DNA of 64,000 bases, from positions 45,548 to 109,547 of the forward strand of contig JAEXYZ010000108.1 in assembly GCA_023405135.1 (NCBI GenBank), read 5' to 3'. Both the position numbers and the translations under genes were made by a program. The number at the start of each line of letters is the position of its first letter. Positions within the stretch are counted from its first letter, which is position 1. The DNA is from Bacillota bacterium. Its GTDB lineage: Bacteria > Bacillota > Bacilli > Bacillales_A > Planococcaceae. Positions 7,711 through 16,657 of the stretch are shown here, piece after piece. Under the pieces are notes generated by a model. The model worked only from the letters and a program-made list of their open reading frames with translations. It was not told the origin of the DNA and ran no database searches.

Positions 7711-8850
7711 ATGAATTTTCAATTATCGGTAGAACATGAGCAATTAAGGGAAATGATTCGTGATTTTGCATTGAATGAAGTAGCGCCTTCTGCTGCTGAA
7801 CGGGATGAAAATGAACGTTTTGATCGTGAAATATGGAATAAGATGGCTGAGCTTGGACTTACGGGAATACCTTGGCCTGAACAATACGGGGGAGCTGGAT
7901 TTGACTTTTTAGCTTACTGTATAGCCGTTGAAGAGCTTTCACGTGTTTGTGCATCAACTGGTGTAACACTTTCAGCTCATACTTCTTTAGCAGGCTGGCC
8001 ACTTTATAAATTTGGTAATGAAGAGCAAAAACAAAAATACCTTCGACCAATGGCGGAAGGGAAAACGATTGGTGCTTATTGTTTAACAGAAGCTGGCTCA
8101 GGAAGTGATGCAGGTGGAATGAAAACAACAGCCAAATTAGAAGGTGATGAATACGTTTTAAACGGTTCTAAAATTTTCATTACAAACGGTGGTGTAGCAG
8201 ACACTTACATCGTATTTGCAGTAACAGATCCTGAGTCAAAGCATAAAGGAACAAGCGCCTTCATCGTTGAATCATCCTTCCCTGGCTTTGGTGTAGGGAA
8301 AAAAGAGAAGAAGCTAGGCATACGTTCATCACCTACAACGGAAATTATTTTCGATAATTGCCGTGTGCCAAAAGAAAACTTACTAGGTAATGAAGGTGAA
8401 GGATTCATCATTGCCATGAAAACATTAGACGGTGGCCGAAATGGGATTGCCGCTCAAGCAGTTGGAATTGCACAAGGGGCATTAGATGCAGCAACTGAAT
8501 ATGCAAAAGAACGTGTTCAATTCGGCAAACCAATTGTTGCAAACCAAGGTGTTTCCTTTAAATTAGCAGATATGGCGACAGCTATTGAAGCTTCAAGATT
8601 ACTAACTTATCAAGCGGCTTGGTTAGAATCGAATAACCTTCCATATGGTAAAGCTTCTGCGATGGCGAAATTAATGGCTGGAGATACAGCAATGTCTGTT
8701 ACAACGGATGCGGTACAAATCTTTGGTGGCTATGGCTATACAAAAGAATACCCTGTTGAGCGATATATGCGTGATGCAAAGATTACACAGATTTATGAAG
8801 GTACACAAGAAATTCAACGTCTTGTGATTTCAAGGATGCTTACAAAATAG
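7711..8850 (+). CDS. acdA: Acyl-CoA dehydrogenase (second copy)
   Basis: 379 residues from the ATG at 7711, behind a perfect AGGAGG. A longer frame back to 7681 would translate the palindromic repeat and is rejected. Motifs: AYCLTEAGSGSDAGGMKTTA, FITNGGVADTY, and YEGTQEIQRLVIS with the catalytic Glu. It also contains ERVQFGKPIVANQG, close to the corresponding ERIQFGKPIVANQG of the preceding enzyme. It likely works on a different acyl-CoA length or a branched acyl-CoA. The stop is three bases before the TetR gene, so the regulator is in the same operon. Confidence 0.92.
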   Translation: MNFQLSVEHEQLREMIRDFALNEVAPSAAERDENERFDREIWNKMAELGLTGIPWPEQYGGAGFDFLAYCIAVEELSRVCASTGVTLSAHTSLAGWPLYKFGNEEQKQKYLRPMAEGKTIGAYCLTEAGSGSDAGGMKTTAKLEGDEYVLNGSKIFITNGGVADTYIVFAVTDPESKHKGTSAFIVESSFPGFGVGKKEKKLGIRSSPTTEIIFDNCRVPKENLLGNEGEGFIIAMKTLDGGRNGIAAQAVGIAQGALDAATEYAKERVQFGKPIVANQGVSFKLADMATAIEASRLLTYQAAWLESNNLPYGKASAMAKLMAGDTAMSVTTDAVQIFGGYGYTKEYPVERYMRDAKITQIYEGTQEIQRLVISRMLTK

Positions 8851-8853
8851 TCT

Positions 8854-9492
8854 ATGAAAAATAACAATGACAAAATATTAGTTCAGTCATCCGTAAAAGA
8901 TGAAAGCCTAATAGAAATTCGCAGAAAACAAATTGTAAATGGCGCTCTAAAATTGTTTAAGGAAAAAGGCTTTCATCGAGCTACAACAAGGGAAATTGCC
9001 AAGGCGGCAGGATTTAGTATTGGGACTCTTTACGAGTATATCCGTACAAAGGAAGACGTACTGTATTTAGTTTGTGACAATATTTATGACCAAGTAATGA
9101 AACGTCTATCCCGAATTTCAACAAGTTCAGGAACAATCGAAGAATTAAAAGAAGCTATCAAGCAATACTTTTTATTGATTGATAGTATGGTAGACGAATT
9201 TACTATCATGTATCAAGAAACAAAAACATTAAGTAAAGATGCACAACAATACGTATTAAACAAAGAATTTGAGATGACTGCGCTTTTTGAAAAAATGTTA
9301 AAAAAACTAGTGCAATCAAAAACAATTCACATGAATGATCGAGAAATATATTTAGCTGCAAATCATATCGTTGTTCAAGGACAAAGCTGGGCGTTTAGAA
9401 AATGGGCACTGCATAAGCATTTTACAATTCAAGACTATACAATTGCTCAAACGAAAATGTGCTTGTCAGGAATTATACATTATGAGGAGTAA
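8854..9492 (+). CDS. fadR: TetR-family regulator, FadR-like
   Basis: 212 residues. The N-terminal helix-turn-helix is visible in RATTREIAKAAGFSIGTLY followed by EYIRTKEDVLY (about residues 46-75). The C-terminal part is a helical ligand domain. FadR proteins of this type bind operators near beta-oxidation genes and release them when long-chain acyl-CoA binds. The location as last gene of the acyl-CoA operon and the FadR-type box before fadF support the name. There is no strong ribosome site, so translation is probably coupled to acdA. B. subtilis fadR lies in a different operon. Confidence 0.8.
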   Translation: MKNNNDKILVQSSVKDESLIEIRRKQIVNGALKLFKEKGFHRATTREIAKAAGFSIGTLYEYIRTKEDVLYLVCDNIYDQVMKRLSRISTSSGTIEELKEAIKQYFLLIDSMVDEFTIMYQETKTLSKDAQQYVLNKEFEMTALFEKMLKKLVQSKTIHMNDREIYLAANHIVVQGQSWAFRKWALHKHFTIQDYTIAQTKMCLSGIIHYEE

Positions 9493-9499
9493 TGGGATG

Positions 9500-9547
9500 A
9501 CACCGCTAAAAGCATACGTTTGACGATGCATTAAAGCGGTGTTTTTT
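9500..9547 (+). terminator. Terminator of the thiolase-fadR operon
   Basis: ACACCGCT (9500-9507) pairs with AGCGGTGT (9535-9542), followed by a T-run to 9547. Confidence 0.8.
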
Positions 9548-9639
9548 ACGTTTAAACAAATGTTTTCTTTACTAACCGTTTTCAAAACAAAGGGGATAAC
9601 GCAAAGTAATGAAGGCAATATGTGAAAGGGGTATTAAAT

Positions 9640-12600
9640 ATGGTGCAAGTTGATCAAGAAGTAAAATACGAAAAACCTGGCGTTTATCGCCCAAAAAATC
9701 ATGTCCGTTTTGTCACAGCATCAAGTTTATTTGATGGTCACGATGTATCAGTTAATATTATGCGACGAATTTTACAAGCAAGTGGGGCAGAAGTAATTCA
9801 TCTAGGTCATAATCGATCTGTTGAAGAAGTAGTGAATGCTGCGATTCAAGAAGATGCTCAAGCAATTGCTGTATCTTCTTATCAAGGGGGACATTTAGAA
9901 TACTTCAAATATATGTATGACTTGTTACATGAAAAAGGGGCACCCCACATTAAAATCTACGGTGGCGGTGGAGGGGTTATCTTACCTCGTGAAATAAAAG
10001 AATTACATGATTACGGTATAGCTGGAATCTTTTCACCGGAAGATGGAATGCAATTAGGTTTACAAGGAATGATTAATAAGCAAATAGAAGGAGCAGATTT
10101 CTCAACGCTAAAAGGAAATTACTTAGATTTATTAGAAAAGCTATCTACTGACACACCAGAAATATTAGCAAATCTCATTACAGCAGCCGAGACAGGTGGA
10201 GACGGAGAAATTGCCCATTTTCTAGCTGAAGCGCGGAAAAGAACAAAACATACTCCAGTTTTAGGGATTACTGGAACAGGCGGTGCAGGAAAGTCTTCTT
10301 TAACTGATGAATTAATTCGACGTTTTTTACGAGAATTCCCAGAGAAAAAAGTAGCAATTATTTCGGTAGATCCAACAAAGCAAAAAACAGGTGGAGCACT
10401 TCTCGGTGACCGTATTCGAATGAATGCTATTTTCGATAAAAGAGTTTATATGAGAAGCTTGGCTACGAGGGGATCTAGAACAGAACTATCTAACTCGATA
10501 GGAGATGTTCTTGATGTCGTAAAGGCTGCTGGTTTCGATTTAATTATTGTTGAAACGAGCGGAATTGGCCAAGGCGACGCTGAAATTACAAAATATACGG
10601 ATCTTTCAATGTATGTAATGACTAGTGAGTTTGGTGCCCCAACACAGCTTGAAAAAATCGATATGATCGACTATGCAGACTTAATTGTAATTAATAAATT
10701 TGAAAGAAAAGGCTCTGAAGATGCACTTCGTCAAGTTCAAAAACAATATCAACGTTCTCATGGATTATGGTCTGAAAGCTTGGATAGAATGCCAGTATAT
10801 GGAACAATCGCTAGCCAATTTAATGATAAGGGTACTAACTCACTCTACGCAGCATTAGTTGATAAAATAAATAAAAAGCTTGGCTATGATTGGAAAACAT
10901 CTTATGAACAGTTTGTGAAAACACAAAAGCAAGATGTTATTATTCCAAATGATCGCCGCTATTACTTGCGAGAAATTGTGGATACAGTTCGAAACTACCA
11001 TAAACAGGCCGCTCGCCAAGCCGAACTGGCATCAAAGCTATATCAGCTGGAAGGTACAATAAAACAAGTTTTAGAAAGTTCGCCAAATGATGTTTTAATA
11101 CAATCGTTACAATCTTTAGCGGACAGTGTGAAAAATGAATTATCTCCAGAATCAAAACGTATACTGGATGGTTGGGAAAAATTAAAAGAGGCATACGCTG
11201 GAGACGAATTTGTAACGAAAGTACGGGATAAAGAAATCCGTACGATACTTAAAACAACTTCATTATCAGGTACAAAAATTCCGAAAGTTGCTTTACCGAA
11301 ATTTAAAGATTATGGTGAAATTTTACATTGGGTTTATGCTGAAAATATCCCAGGGCATTTCCCATATACAGCAGGAGTTTTCCCATTCAAGCGTCAAGGG
11401 GAGGATCCAAAAAGACAATTTGCAGGAGAAGGGACACCAGAACGTACAAATAAACGCTTCCACTATTTATCAAAAGATGATGATGCAAAACGTTTATCGA
11501 CTGCCTTTGATTCTGTAACTCTTTATGGTGAGGATCCGGATTACCGACCAGATATTTATGGTAAGGTTGGTGTATCTGGTGTAAGCGTTTGTACACTTGA
11601 TGATATGAAAAAGCTTTATGACGGATTTGATTTATGTGCCCCTTCTACATCTGTTTCGATGACAATTAACGGACCAGCACCAATTATTTTAGCGATGTTT
11701 ATGAATACAGCTATTGATCAACAAGTAAAAAAACGTGAAGAAGAGCTTGGACGCACTTTAACAGTTGAGGAATTCACAGAAGTGCGCGAAAAAACATTGC
11801 AGGTCGTACGAGGTACAGTGCAAGCGGATATTTTAAAAGAAGACCAAGGTCAAAATACGTGCATTTTCTCAACGGAATTCGCTTTACGGATGATGGGTGA
11901 TATTCAAGCGTATTTTATTGATCATAAAGTTCGCAATTATTACTCTGTATCGATCTCTGGTTATCATATTGCTGAAGCTGGGGCAAATCCAATATCTCAA
12001 CTAGCCTTTACTTTAGCGAACGGCTTTACCTATGTTGAATATTATTTAAGCCGCGGCATGAAGATTGATGATTTCGCACCGAACTTATCGTTTTTCTTCT
12101 CAAATGGATTAGACCCTGAATATACAGTAATTGGTCGAGTTGCGAGACGTATTTGGGCTATTGTTATGCGTGAAAAATACGGTGCAAATGAACGCTCCCA
12201 AAAGCTGAAATATCATGTTCAAACTTCAGGACGTTCGTTACATGCACAAGAAATTGACTTTAATGACATTCGTACGACACTACAAGCATTAATGGCGCTG
12301 CAAGATAATTGTAATTCACTTCATACAAATGCATATGACGAAGCAATTACAACACCAACAGAAGAATCGGTTCGTCGAGCAATGGCAATTCAATTAATTA
12401 TTACGAAGGAACATGGCTTGTCAAAAAATGAAAATCCGTTACAAGGATCATTTATCGTTGAAGAGCTGACAGATTTGGTGGAGCAAGCGGTTCTTGAAGA
12501 ATTTGAGCGCATTAATGACCGTGGTGGTGTGTTAGGTGCAATGGAGACTCAATATCAACGAGGAAAAATTCAAGAAGAATCCATGTATTATGAACATCTT

Positions 12601-12915
12601 AAACATTCTGGAGAGCTTCCGATTATTGGAGTAAATACGTATTTGAATCCGAATCCACCTTCTGCAGAAGAAATTGATAGTATGGAAGTGGCACGTTCTT
12701 CAAAAGAAGAAAAGGAACTTCAAATTAAAAATTTACACGATTTCCAAAAACGACATGAAGCAGAGTGTGGAGCCTCACTAAACAAACTGAAAGAAGTTGC
12801 CCTCTCTGGTGGAAATATTTTTGAACAACTAATGGAAACAGTTAAAGTGGCAAGTCTTGGTCAAATTACGAAAGCGATGTATGAGGTTGGGGGACAATAT
12901 AGAAGAAATATGTAA
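9640..12915 (+). CDS. icmF: Fused isobutyryl-CoA mutase IcmF (AdoCbl-dependent)
   Basis: 1091 residues from the ATG at 9640, eight bases after AAAGGGG; an upstream in-frame GTG at 9622 has no ribosome site. The N terminus is a B12-binding domain with the DGHD motif (Asp32-His34). A MeaB-type GTPase follows, with P-loop GITGTGGAGKSSL starting near residue 209. The C-terminal ~530 residues are the methylmalonyl-CoA mutase-type barrel. It interconverts isobutyryl-CoA and n-butyryl-CoA (and sometimes pivalyl-CoA), feeding branched acyl-CoA into beta-oxidation. It lies next to the acyl-CoA operon and near pduO, which would supply its cofactor. It has its own terminator. Confidence 0.95.
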   Translation: MVQVDQEVKYEKPGVYRPKNHVRFVTASSLFDGHDVSVNIMRRILQASGAEVIHLGHNRSVEEVVNAAIQEDAQAIAVSSYQGGHLEYFKYMYDLLHEKGAPHIKIYGGGGGVILPREIKELHDYGIAGIFSPEDGMQLGLQGMINKQIEGADFSTLKGNYLDLLEKLSTDTPEILANLITAAETGGDGEIAHFLAEARKRTKHTPVLGITGTGGAGKSSLTDELIRRFLREFPEKKVAIISVDPTKQKTGGALLGDRIRMNAIFDKRVYMRSLATRGSRTELSNSIGDVLDVVKAAGFDLIIVETSGIGQGDAEITKYTDLSMYVMTSEFGAPTQLEKIDMIDYADLIVINKFERKGSEDALRQVQKQYQRSHGLWSESLDRMPVYGTIASQFNDKGTNSLYAALVDKINKKLGYDWKTSYEQFVKTQKQDVIIPNDRRYYLREIVDTVRNYHKQAARQAELASKLYQLEGTIKQVLESSPNDVLIQSLQSLADSVKNELSPESKRILDGWEKLKEAYAGDEFVTKVRDKEIRTILKTTSLSGTKIPKVALPKFKDYGEILHWVYAENIPGHFPYTAGVFPFKRQGEDPKRQFAGEGTPERTNKRFHYLSKDDDAKRLSTAFDSVTLYGEDPDYRPDIYGKVGVSGVSVCTLDDMKKLYDGFDLCAPSTSVSMTINGPAPIILAMFMNTAIDQQVKKREEELGRTLTVEEFTEVREKTLQVVRGTVQADILKEDQGQNTCIFSTEFALRMMGDIQAYFIDHKVRNYYSVSISGYHIAEAGANPISQLAFTLANGFTYVEYYLSRGMKIDDFAPNLSFFFSNGLDPEYTVIGRVARRIWAIVMREKYGANERSQKLKYHVQTSGRSLHAQEIDFNDIRTTLQALMALQDNCNSLHTNAYDEAITTPTEESVRRAMAIQLIITKEHGLSKNENPLQGSFIVEELTDLVEQAVLEEFERINDRGGVLGAMETQYQRGKIQEESMYYEHLKHSGELPIIGVNTYLNPNPPSAEEIDSMEVARSSKEEKELQIKNLHDFQKRHEAECGASLNKLKEVALSGGNIFEQLMETVKVASLGQITKAMYEVGGQYRRNM

Positions 12916-12922
12916 AGACAAT

Positions 12923-12965
12923 AAATTCAGCGCTTGCTTATAAAGAACAAGCGCTGAATTTTTGT
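12923..12965 (+). terminator. Terminator of icmF
   Basis: AAATTCAGCGCTTG (12923-12936) pairs perfectly with CAAGCGCTGAATTT (12948-12961), followed by a short T-run. Confidence 0.9.
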
Positions 12966-13143
12966 GAATGAAATTTCATAGATAATGAATTATTACTAAT
13001 TTAATTAAATTTCTACTGTTTCAAATGATAAAATTTCTATATATTGTAACTGCTTATAAGATAGTTAAAGTCTCCATTGTAATAACTGTTACTATTTTTG
13101 GAAATTTAGCTATAATAAAAATACAGAAAGGAAGGATTTGCAA

Positions 13144-13302
13144 GTGATTAAACAATACGCGCACTACATCATAATACTCGCTTGTCTGGTTGCTACTTTC
13201 TTTTTGTATAATAAGCAGTTAGGATCTGTTCCACTCCTTATCTTATCTATTTTTTTATTTTATTTAGGCATAAAAGAAATTATAAACATTAAAAAACAGT
13301 AA
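13144..13302 (+). CDS. Small membrane protein, 52 residues
   Basis: The GTG at 13144 follows GAAAGGAAGG with about seven bases of spacing. It opens a 52-codon frame: MIKQYAHYIIILACLVATFF, a short LYNKQLGSVP turn, then a second hydrophobic stretch and a basic tail ending KEIINIKKQ. Two membrane helices with a positive C terminus are predicted. I do not recognise the family. It lies between the icmF terminator and rpoE, in the same direction. Confidence 0.65.
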   Translation: MIKQYAHYIIILACLVATFFLYNKQLGSVPLLILSIFLFYLGIKEIINIKKQ

Positions 13303-13383
13303 ATGAAACTAGCATAGTCTATAGTACTTTGTATATAATGGATATTATGCTTGAGATATGTATATAGAAAGGACGTGCACGAG

Positions 13384-13968
13384 TTGAATATTCGTGAGAT
13401 GACACAAGAACAATTAGCAGAGGAATCGTTAATTGACTTAGCCTACGCAATTTTAGAAGAAAGAAAATCACCGATTGCATTCCACGACTTACTTAAAGAA
13501 ATTCAAAATTTAAATGGATTTTCGGATGAAGAAATTCAAAGTAGACTTGTACAGTTTTATACTGATATGAATATTGAGGGGCGTTTCCTTTTAAACCACG
13601 AAAACACTTGGGGTCTTCGTGAATGGTATAAAGTTGAAACAATCGAAGAAGAAACTGCACCTACTGTTAAAGCGCGTAAACGTAAAAAAGCTGTTTCTGA
13701 AGACGATGAGGAAGATTTAATCGTTGATGAAGATGATTTAGTATTTGAAGAAGACTTTGAAGAATTTGTTGAAGAAGATTTAGATGAAGACGATCTAGAT
13801 GACGATGAAGATTTAGACTTCGTTGAAGAAGAAATCGATAGTATCGATGAAGTAGACGTTGATGTAGACGCAGACATTGATGATGAATTAATCGAAGAAG
13901 AAGATGGGTTTATTATTGATGACGAAGAAGATGACGATCTTATAGATGACGAGGAAGACGAAGATTAA
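13384..13968 (+). CDS. rpoE: RNA polymerase delta subunit
   Basis: 194 residues if started at the TTG at 13384, which gives an N terminus like known delta subunits (NIREMTQEQLAEESLIDLAY). The folded HARE-HTH N-terminal domain ends near YTDMNIEGRFLL ... WGLREWY. The C-terminal half is an almost pure Asp/Glu tail, as expected for the disordered region of delta. Delta binds RNA polymerase, speeds recycling and sharpens sensitivity to the initiating NTP. A GAAAGGA sits about 10 bases before the TTG. The order rpoE-pyrG matches B. subtilis. Confidence 0.93.
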   Translation: MNIREMTQEQLAEESLIDLAYAILEERKSPIAFHDLLKEIQNLNGFSDEEIQSRLVQFYTDMNIEGRFLLNHENTWGLREWYKVETIEEETAPTVKARKRKKAVSEDDEEDLIVDEDDLVFEEDFEEFVEEDLDEDDLDDDEDLDFVEEEIDSIDEVDVDVDADIDDELIEEEDGFIIDDEEDDDLIDDEEDED

Positions 13969-14026
13969 ATCTTTGGCCAGTCAAAGGATTTCTTAAAAAT
14001 TGGGTAAGAAGAAGTTATCCTCGGTT

Positions 14027-14082
14027 ACTGACTAGCTTTGTGCTGACCTGAATGCGAGTCCGAAATCCGTGCGCTAGTTAGT
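14027..14082 (+). other. Hairpin between rpoE and the pyrG promoter
   Basis: ACTGACTAGC (14027-14036) pairs with GCTAGTTAGT (14073-14082), with one G-U, across a 36-base loop. There is no adjacent T-run. It is the only candidate for an rpoE transcript end. The words AGTCAAAGG at about 13979 and 14080 flank the element as a direct repeat. Confidence 0.45.
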
Positions 14083-14118
14083 CAAAGGGTAAATGATAAT
14101 TTTATTTTTCATAAAGGG

Positions 14119-14156
14119 CTTGACTTCTTTTATCGTTCAATATAATCTTTTACTTG
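14119..14156 (+). promoter_or_regulatory. pyrG promoter, start at GGGC
   Basis: The -35 is CTTGAC/TTGACT (14119-14125) and the -10 TATAAT (14141-14146). Nine bases later the sequence is GGGCTCC, with the first G at 14156. The GGGC start is the hallmark of the B. subtilis pyrG promoter, where extra Gs are added when CTP is scarce. Confidence 0.85.
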
Positions 14157-14235
14157 GGCTCCGTTAAAAACGGAGAATGACCGTGATAAGATAAATTCAC
14201 GCTCCCCCTGCATATTGCAGGAGGAGCGTTTTTTT
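14156..14235 (+). promoter_or_regulatory. pyrG leader: CTP-sensing reiterative-transcription attenuator
   Basis: The transcript would begin GGGCUCC. A terminator follows: ACGCTCCCCCTGCA (14199-14212) pairs with TGCAGGAGGAGCGT (14216-14229) with one mismatch, then a seven-T run (14229-14235). The 5' arm contains CUCCCCC. In B. subtilis, low CTP makes polymerase stutter and add extra Gs to the 5' end; the poly-G pairs with the pyrimidine-rich arm and prevents the terminator. All parts needed for that are here. A small CTCCG/CGGAG hairpin (14159-14175) lies between. Confidence 0.88.
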
Positions 14236-14607
14236 ATTTTTTGGACTTTTACTTGTGAGTCAAAGCTTAGCAAAATTAAGTGTGGACACTATTAGTAAAA
14301 ATGTGATTAGCTTATTTGAATATGCCTAAAAACAAAAAATGTTGTTTTAAAAGGTGTTTCATTGAGGGAACCTTCCAACATAAGGTTTAAAAACTCGTGG
14401 AAAGTTGCTGGTATATAAGCTTTATTTTTTTGCTTTAGCATTTAAAATAAAGGGAATAAATGTTGTAGGCAATGAAACATGAGTATCAAGTTTTTTATTT
14501 TATCTTTACACAAATTAAAGTCTTTCTTTTCATTAATATAAGAAAGGGATAATTAATTTTGTGTAATTGATATAAAAGCAATTGTAGTTATGAGGAGGAA
14601 TTTGCAA
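14236..14607 (+). other. Long segment between the pyrG attenuator and the pyrG start
   Basis: About 370 bases without a credible gene. AACCTT/AAGGTT near 14370-14390 is a small inverted repeat. AT-rich runs could hold a second promoter, but none was convincing. In B. subtilis the attenuator is, as I recall, much closer to the start codon. Confidence 0.4.
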
Positions 14608-16206
14608 ATGACGAAGTATATTTTTGTAACAGGTGGGGTAGTTTCTTCGCTAGGAAAAGGGATTGTCGCATCTTCATTAGGAAGACTATTAAAAAACCGT
14701 GGATTACAAGTAACAATTCAAAAATTTGATCCATATTTAAATATTGATCCAGGTACGATGAGTCCATATCAACATGGTGAAGTGTTTGTAACAGATGACG
14801 GTGCTGAAGCTGACTTAGACTTAGGTCACTATGAACGCTTTATTGACATTAATTTAGGAAAACATTCAACCGTTACTTCAGGTCGTGTTTACCAATCAGT
14901 TCTAGCAAAAGAACGTCGTGGTGATTATAACGGCAAAACTGTACAAGTAATTCCTCATGTAACGAATGAAATAAAAGACCGCATTCAACGTGCAGGACGT
15001 GAAACAAGTGCTGATATCGTGATTACTGAAGTGGGTGGTACAGTAGGGGATATTGAATCACTTCCATTCCTTGAAGCCATTCGTCAAATGAAATCAGATC
15101 TTGGACACCACAATGTAATGTACGTCCACTGTACATTAATTCCTTACATTGCTGCTGCTGGTGAATTAAAAACAAAACCAACACAACACTCTGTAAAAGA
15201 ATTACGTTCTTTAGGAATACAACCAAATATTTTAGTTGTACGTACAGAACATCCAGTTTCTCAAGATATGAAAGAAAAATTAGCTTTATTCTGTGATGTT
15301 ACAGCTCGTGATATTATTGAATCTCGCGATGCAGAACATTTATATGAAGTGCCATTAAATCTACATGCACAAGATTTTGATGACATCGTGTTAGAACATT
15401 TTGGCATTGAAGCACCTGAAGCAGATATGTCTGATTGGAGACAGTTCGTAGATAAAGTAAAACATCTAAAAAACAAAACACGTATTGCCCTTGTTGGGAA
15501 ATATGTTGAGCTTCCAGATGCTTACATTTCAGTAGTAGAAGCATTAAAACACGCAGGATATGTATATGATTCAGATATCGAAGTAGATTGGATTAATGCA
15601 GAACATGTAAATTCTGACAATGTTCATGAATTATTGAAAAATGCTAACGGAATTTTAGTACCAGGTGGTTTTGGTGACCGTGGTATCGAAGGGAAAATTT
15701 CTGCAATCCGTTATGCCCGTGAAAATGATATTCCGTTTTTAGGTATTTGTTTAGGTATGCAATTAGCTACTGTTGAATATGCACGCAACGTTCTTGGTTT
15801 AGAAGGAGCGCATTCAACAGAGCTTGATAAAGAAACACCATATCCGATTATCGACTTCTTACCAGATCAAAGTGATGATATCGATTTAGGTGGAACATTA
15901 CGTTTAGGATTATATCCATGTAAATTAAAAGAAGGCTCTCGTGCAATGGAAGCTTATAACGATGAATTAGTATACGAACGTCATCGTCATCGTTATGAAT
16001 TCAATAATGAATTCCGTGAAGCAATGGAAGCGGAAGGACTTGTATTCTCAGGTACAAGCCCTGACAATAAATTAGTGGAAATTATTGAGTTGCCAGAGAA
16101 AAAATTCTATGTAGCTTGTCAATTCCACCCAGAATTAATTTCTCGACCACAACGTCCACAGCCATTATTCCGTGAGTTTGTAGGTGCAGCGTTTAACAAC
16201 CGTTAA
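14608..16206 (+). CDS. pyrG: CTP synthase
   Basis: 532 residues from the ATG at 14608, behind GAGGAGG. The N-terminal amidoligase domain begins MTKYIFVTGGVVSSLGKGI with the Lys-rich ATP/UTP site. The C-terminal class I glutamine amidotransferase domain has GICLGMQLA with the catalytic Cys, and a final CQFHPELIS with His and Glu of the triad. It converts UTP to CTP with glutamine as ammonia source. Expression is probably set by the leader described upstream. The longer frame upstream of this ATG overlaps the ribosome site and is discarded. Confidence 0.97.
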   Translation: MTKYIFVTGGVVSSLGKGIVASSLGRLLKNRGLQVTIQKFDPYLNIDPGTMSPYQHGEVFVTDDGAEADLDLGHYERFIDINLGKHSTVTSGRVYQSVLAKERRGDYNGKTVQVIPHVTNEIKDRIQRAGRETSADIVITEVGGTVGDIESLPFLEAIRQMKSDLGHHNVMYVHCTLIPYIAAAGELKTKPTQHSVKELRSLGIQPNILVVRTEHPVSQDMKEKLALFCDVTARDIIESRDAEHLYEVPLNLHAQDFDDIVLEHFGIEAPEADMSDWRQFVDKVKHLKNKTRIALVGKYVELPDAYISVVEALKHAGYVYDSDIEVDWINAEHVNSDNVHELLKNANGILVPGGFGDRGIEGKISAIRYARENDIPFLGICLGMQLATVEYARNVLGLEGAHSTELDKETPYPIIDFLPDQSDDIDLGGTLRLGLYPCKLKEGSRAMEAYNDELVYERHRHRYEFNNEFREAMEAEGLVFSGTSPDNKLVEIIELPEKKFYVACQFHPELISRPQRPQPLFREFVGAAFNNR

Positions 16207-16213
16207 TTCATTT

Positions 16214-16258
16214 GAGGTGGAAGGTAATCCATATGTAGGAAAGTTCACCTCGTTTTAT
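16214..16258 (+). terminator. Probable pyrG terminator
   Basis: GAGGTG (16214-16219) pairs with CACCTC (16246-16251), followed by GTTTTATTA. The stem is short, but the position fits. Confidence 0.5.
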
Positions 16259-16335
16259 TAAATAAAAGTTTGGATAATTAACTTTAGAAGTACTATAATT
16301 AGAATATTTCAGAAAAATATTTGTAGACATATACT

Positions 16336-16366
16336 AGGGCTGTTCAGAAATTTTCTGAGCAGCCCT
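16336..16366. terminator. Strong hairpin in the pyrG-ywjG gap
   Basis: AGGGCTGTTCAGAAA (16336-16350) pairs with TTTCTGAGCAGCCCT (16352-16366) along nearly its full length. No clean T-run is present on either strand. The remainder of the 16259-16612 gap is AT-rich with nothing else I can name; it probably acts as a second barrier between pyrG and the opposing ywjG. Confidence 0.5.
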
Positions 16367-16612
16367 ATCATTATGTATATGCAAAAAGGAGGGGATTTGG
16401 TCCGTTAAATGTTATAGATTAATAATTTTATATCTTTTAGAGGAGTAGTAAATTTATAAATAGAATGACTTTATACATAGGATTATAACAATTACGGCAA
16501 ATGTTTTAGGGGGGGACTTAACCCAAATTTAACCTAATCTAAACTTTAAGAATGTAAAATAAATTATACAAAAAAAACATGCTTCCATTATTTGCTTATA
16601 CTAAGATTATGA

Positions 16613-16650
16613 ATAAAAAAACCTCTTTCCGATATATAAAGAAAAGAGGA
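16613..16650 (-). terminator. Terminator of ywjG (minus strand)
   Basis: Read on the minus strand, CCTCTTTTC pairs with GGAAAGAGG and a TTTTTT run follows. It begins a few bases after the ywjG stop. Confidence 0.75.
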
Positions 16651-16657
16651 ATTCATT

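Noticed and set aside
13557..13877. Serine-rich open frame on the minus strand
   Set aside because: It is the complement of the Asp/Glu codons of the rpoE tail; low-complexity shadow with no ribosome site.
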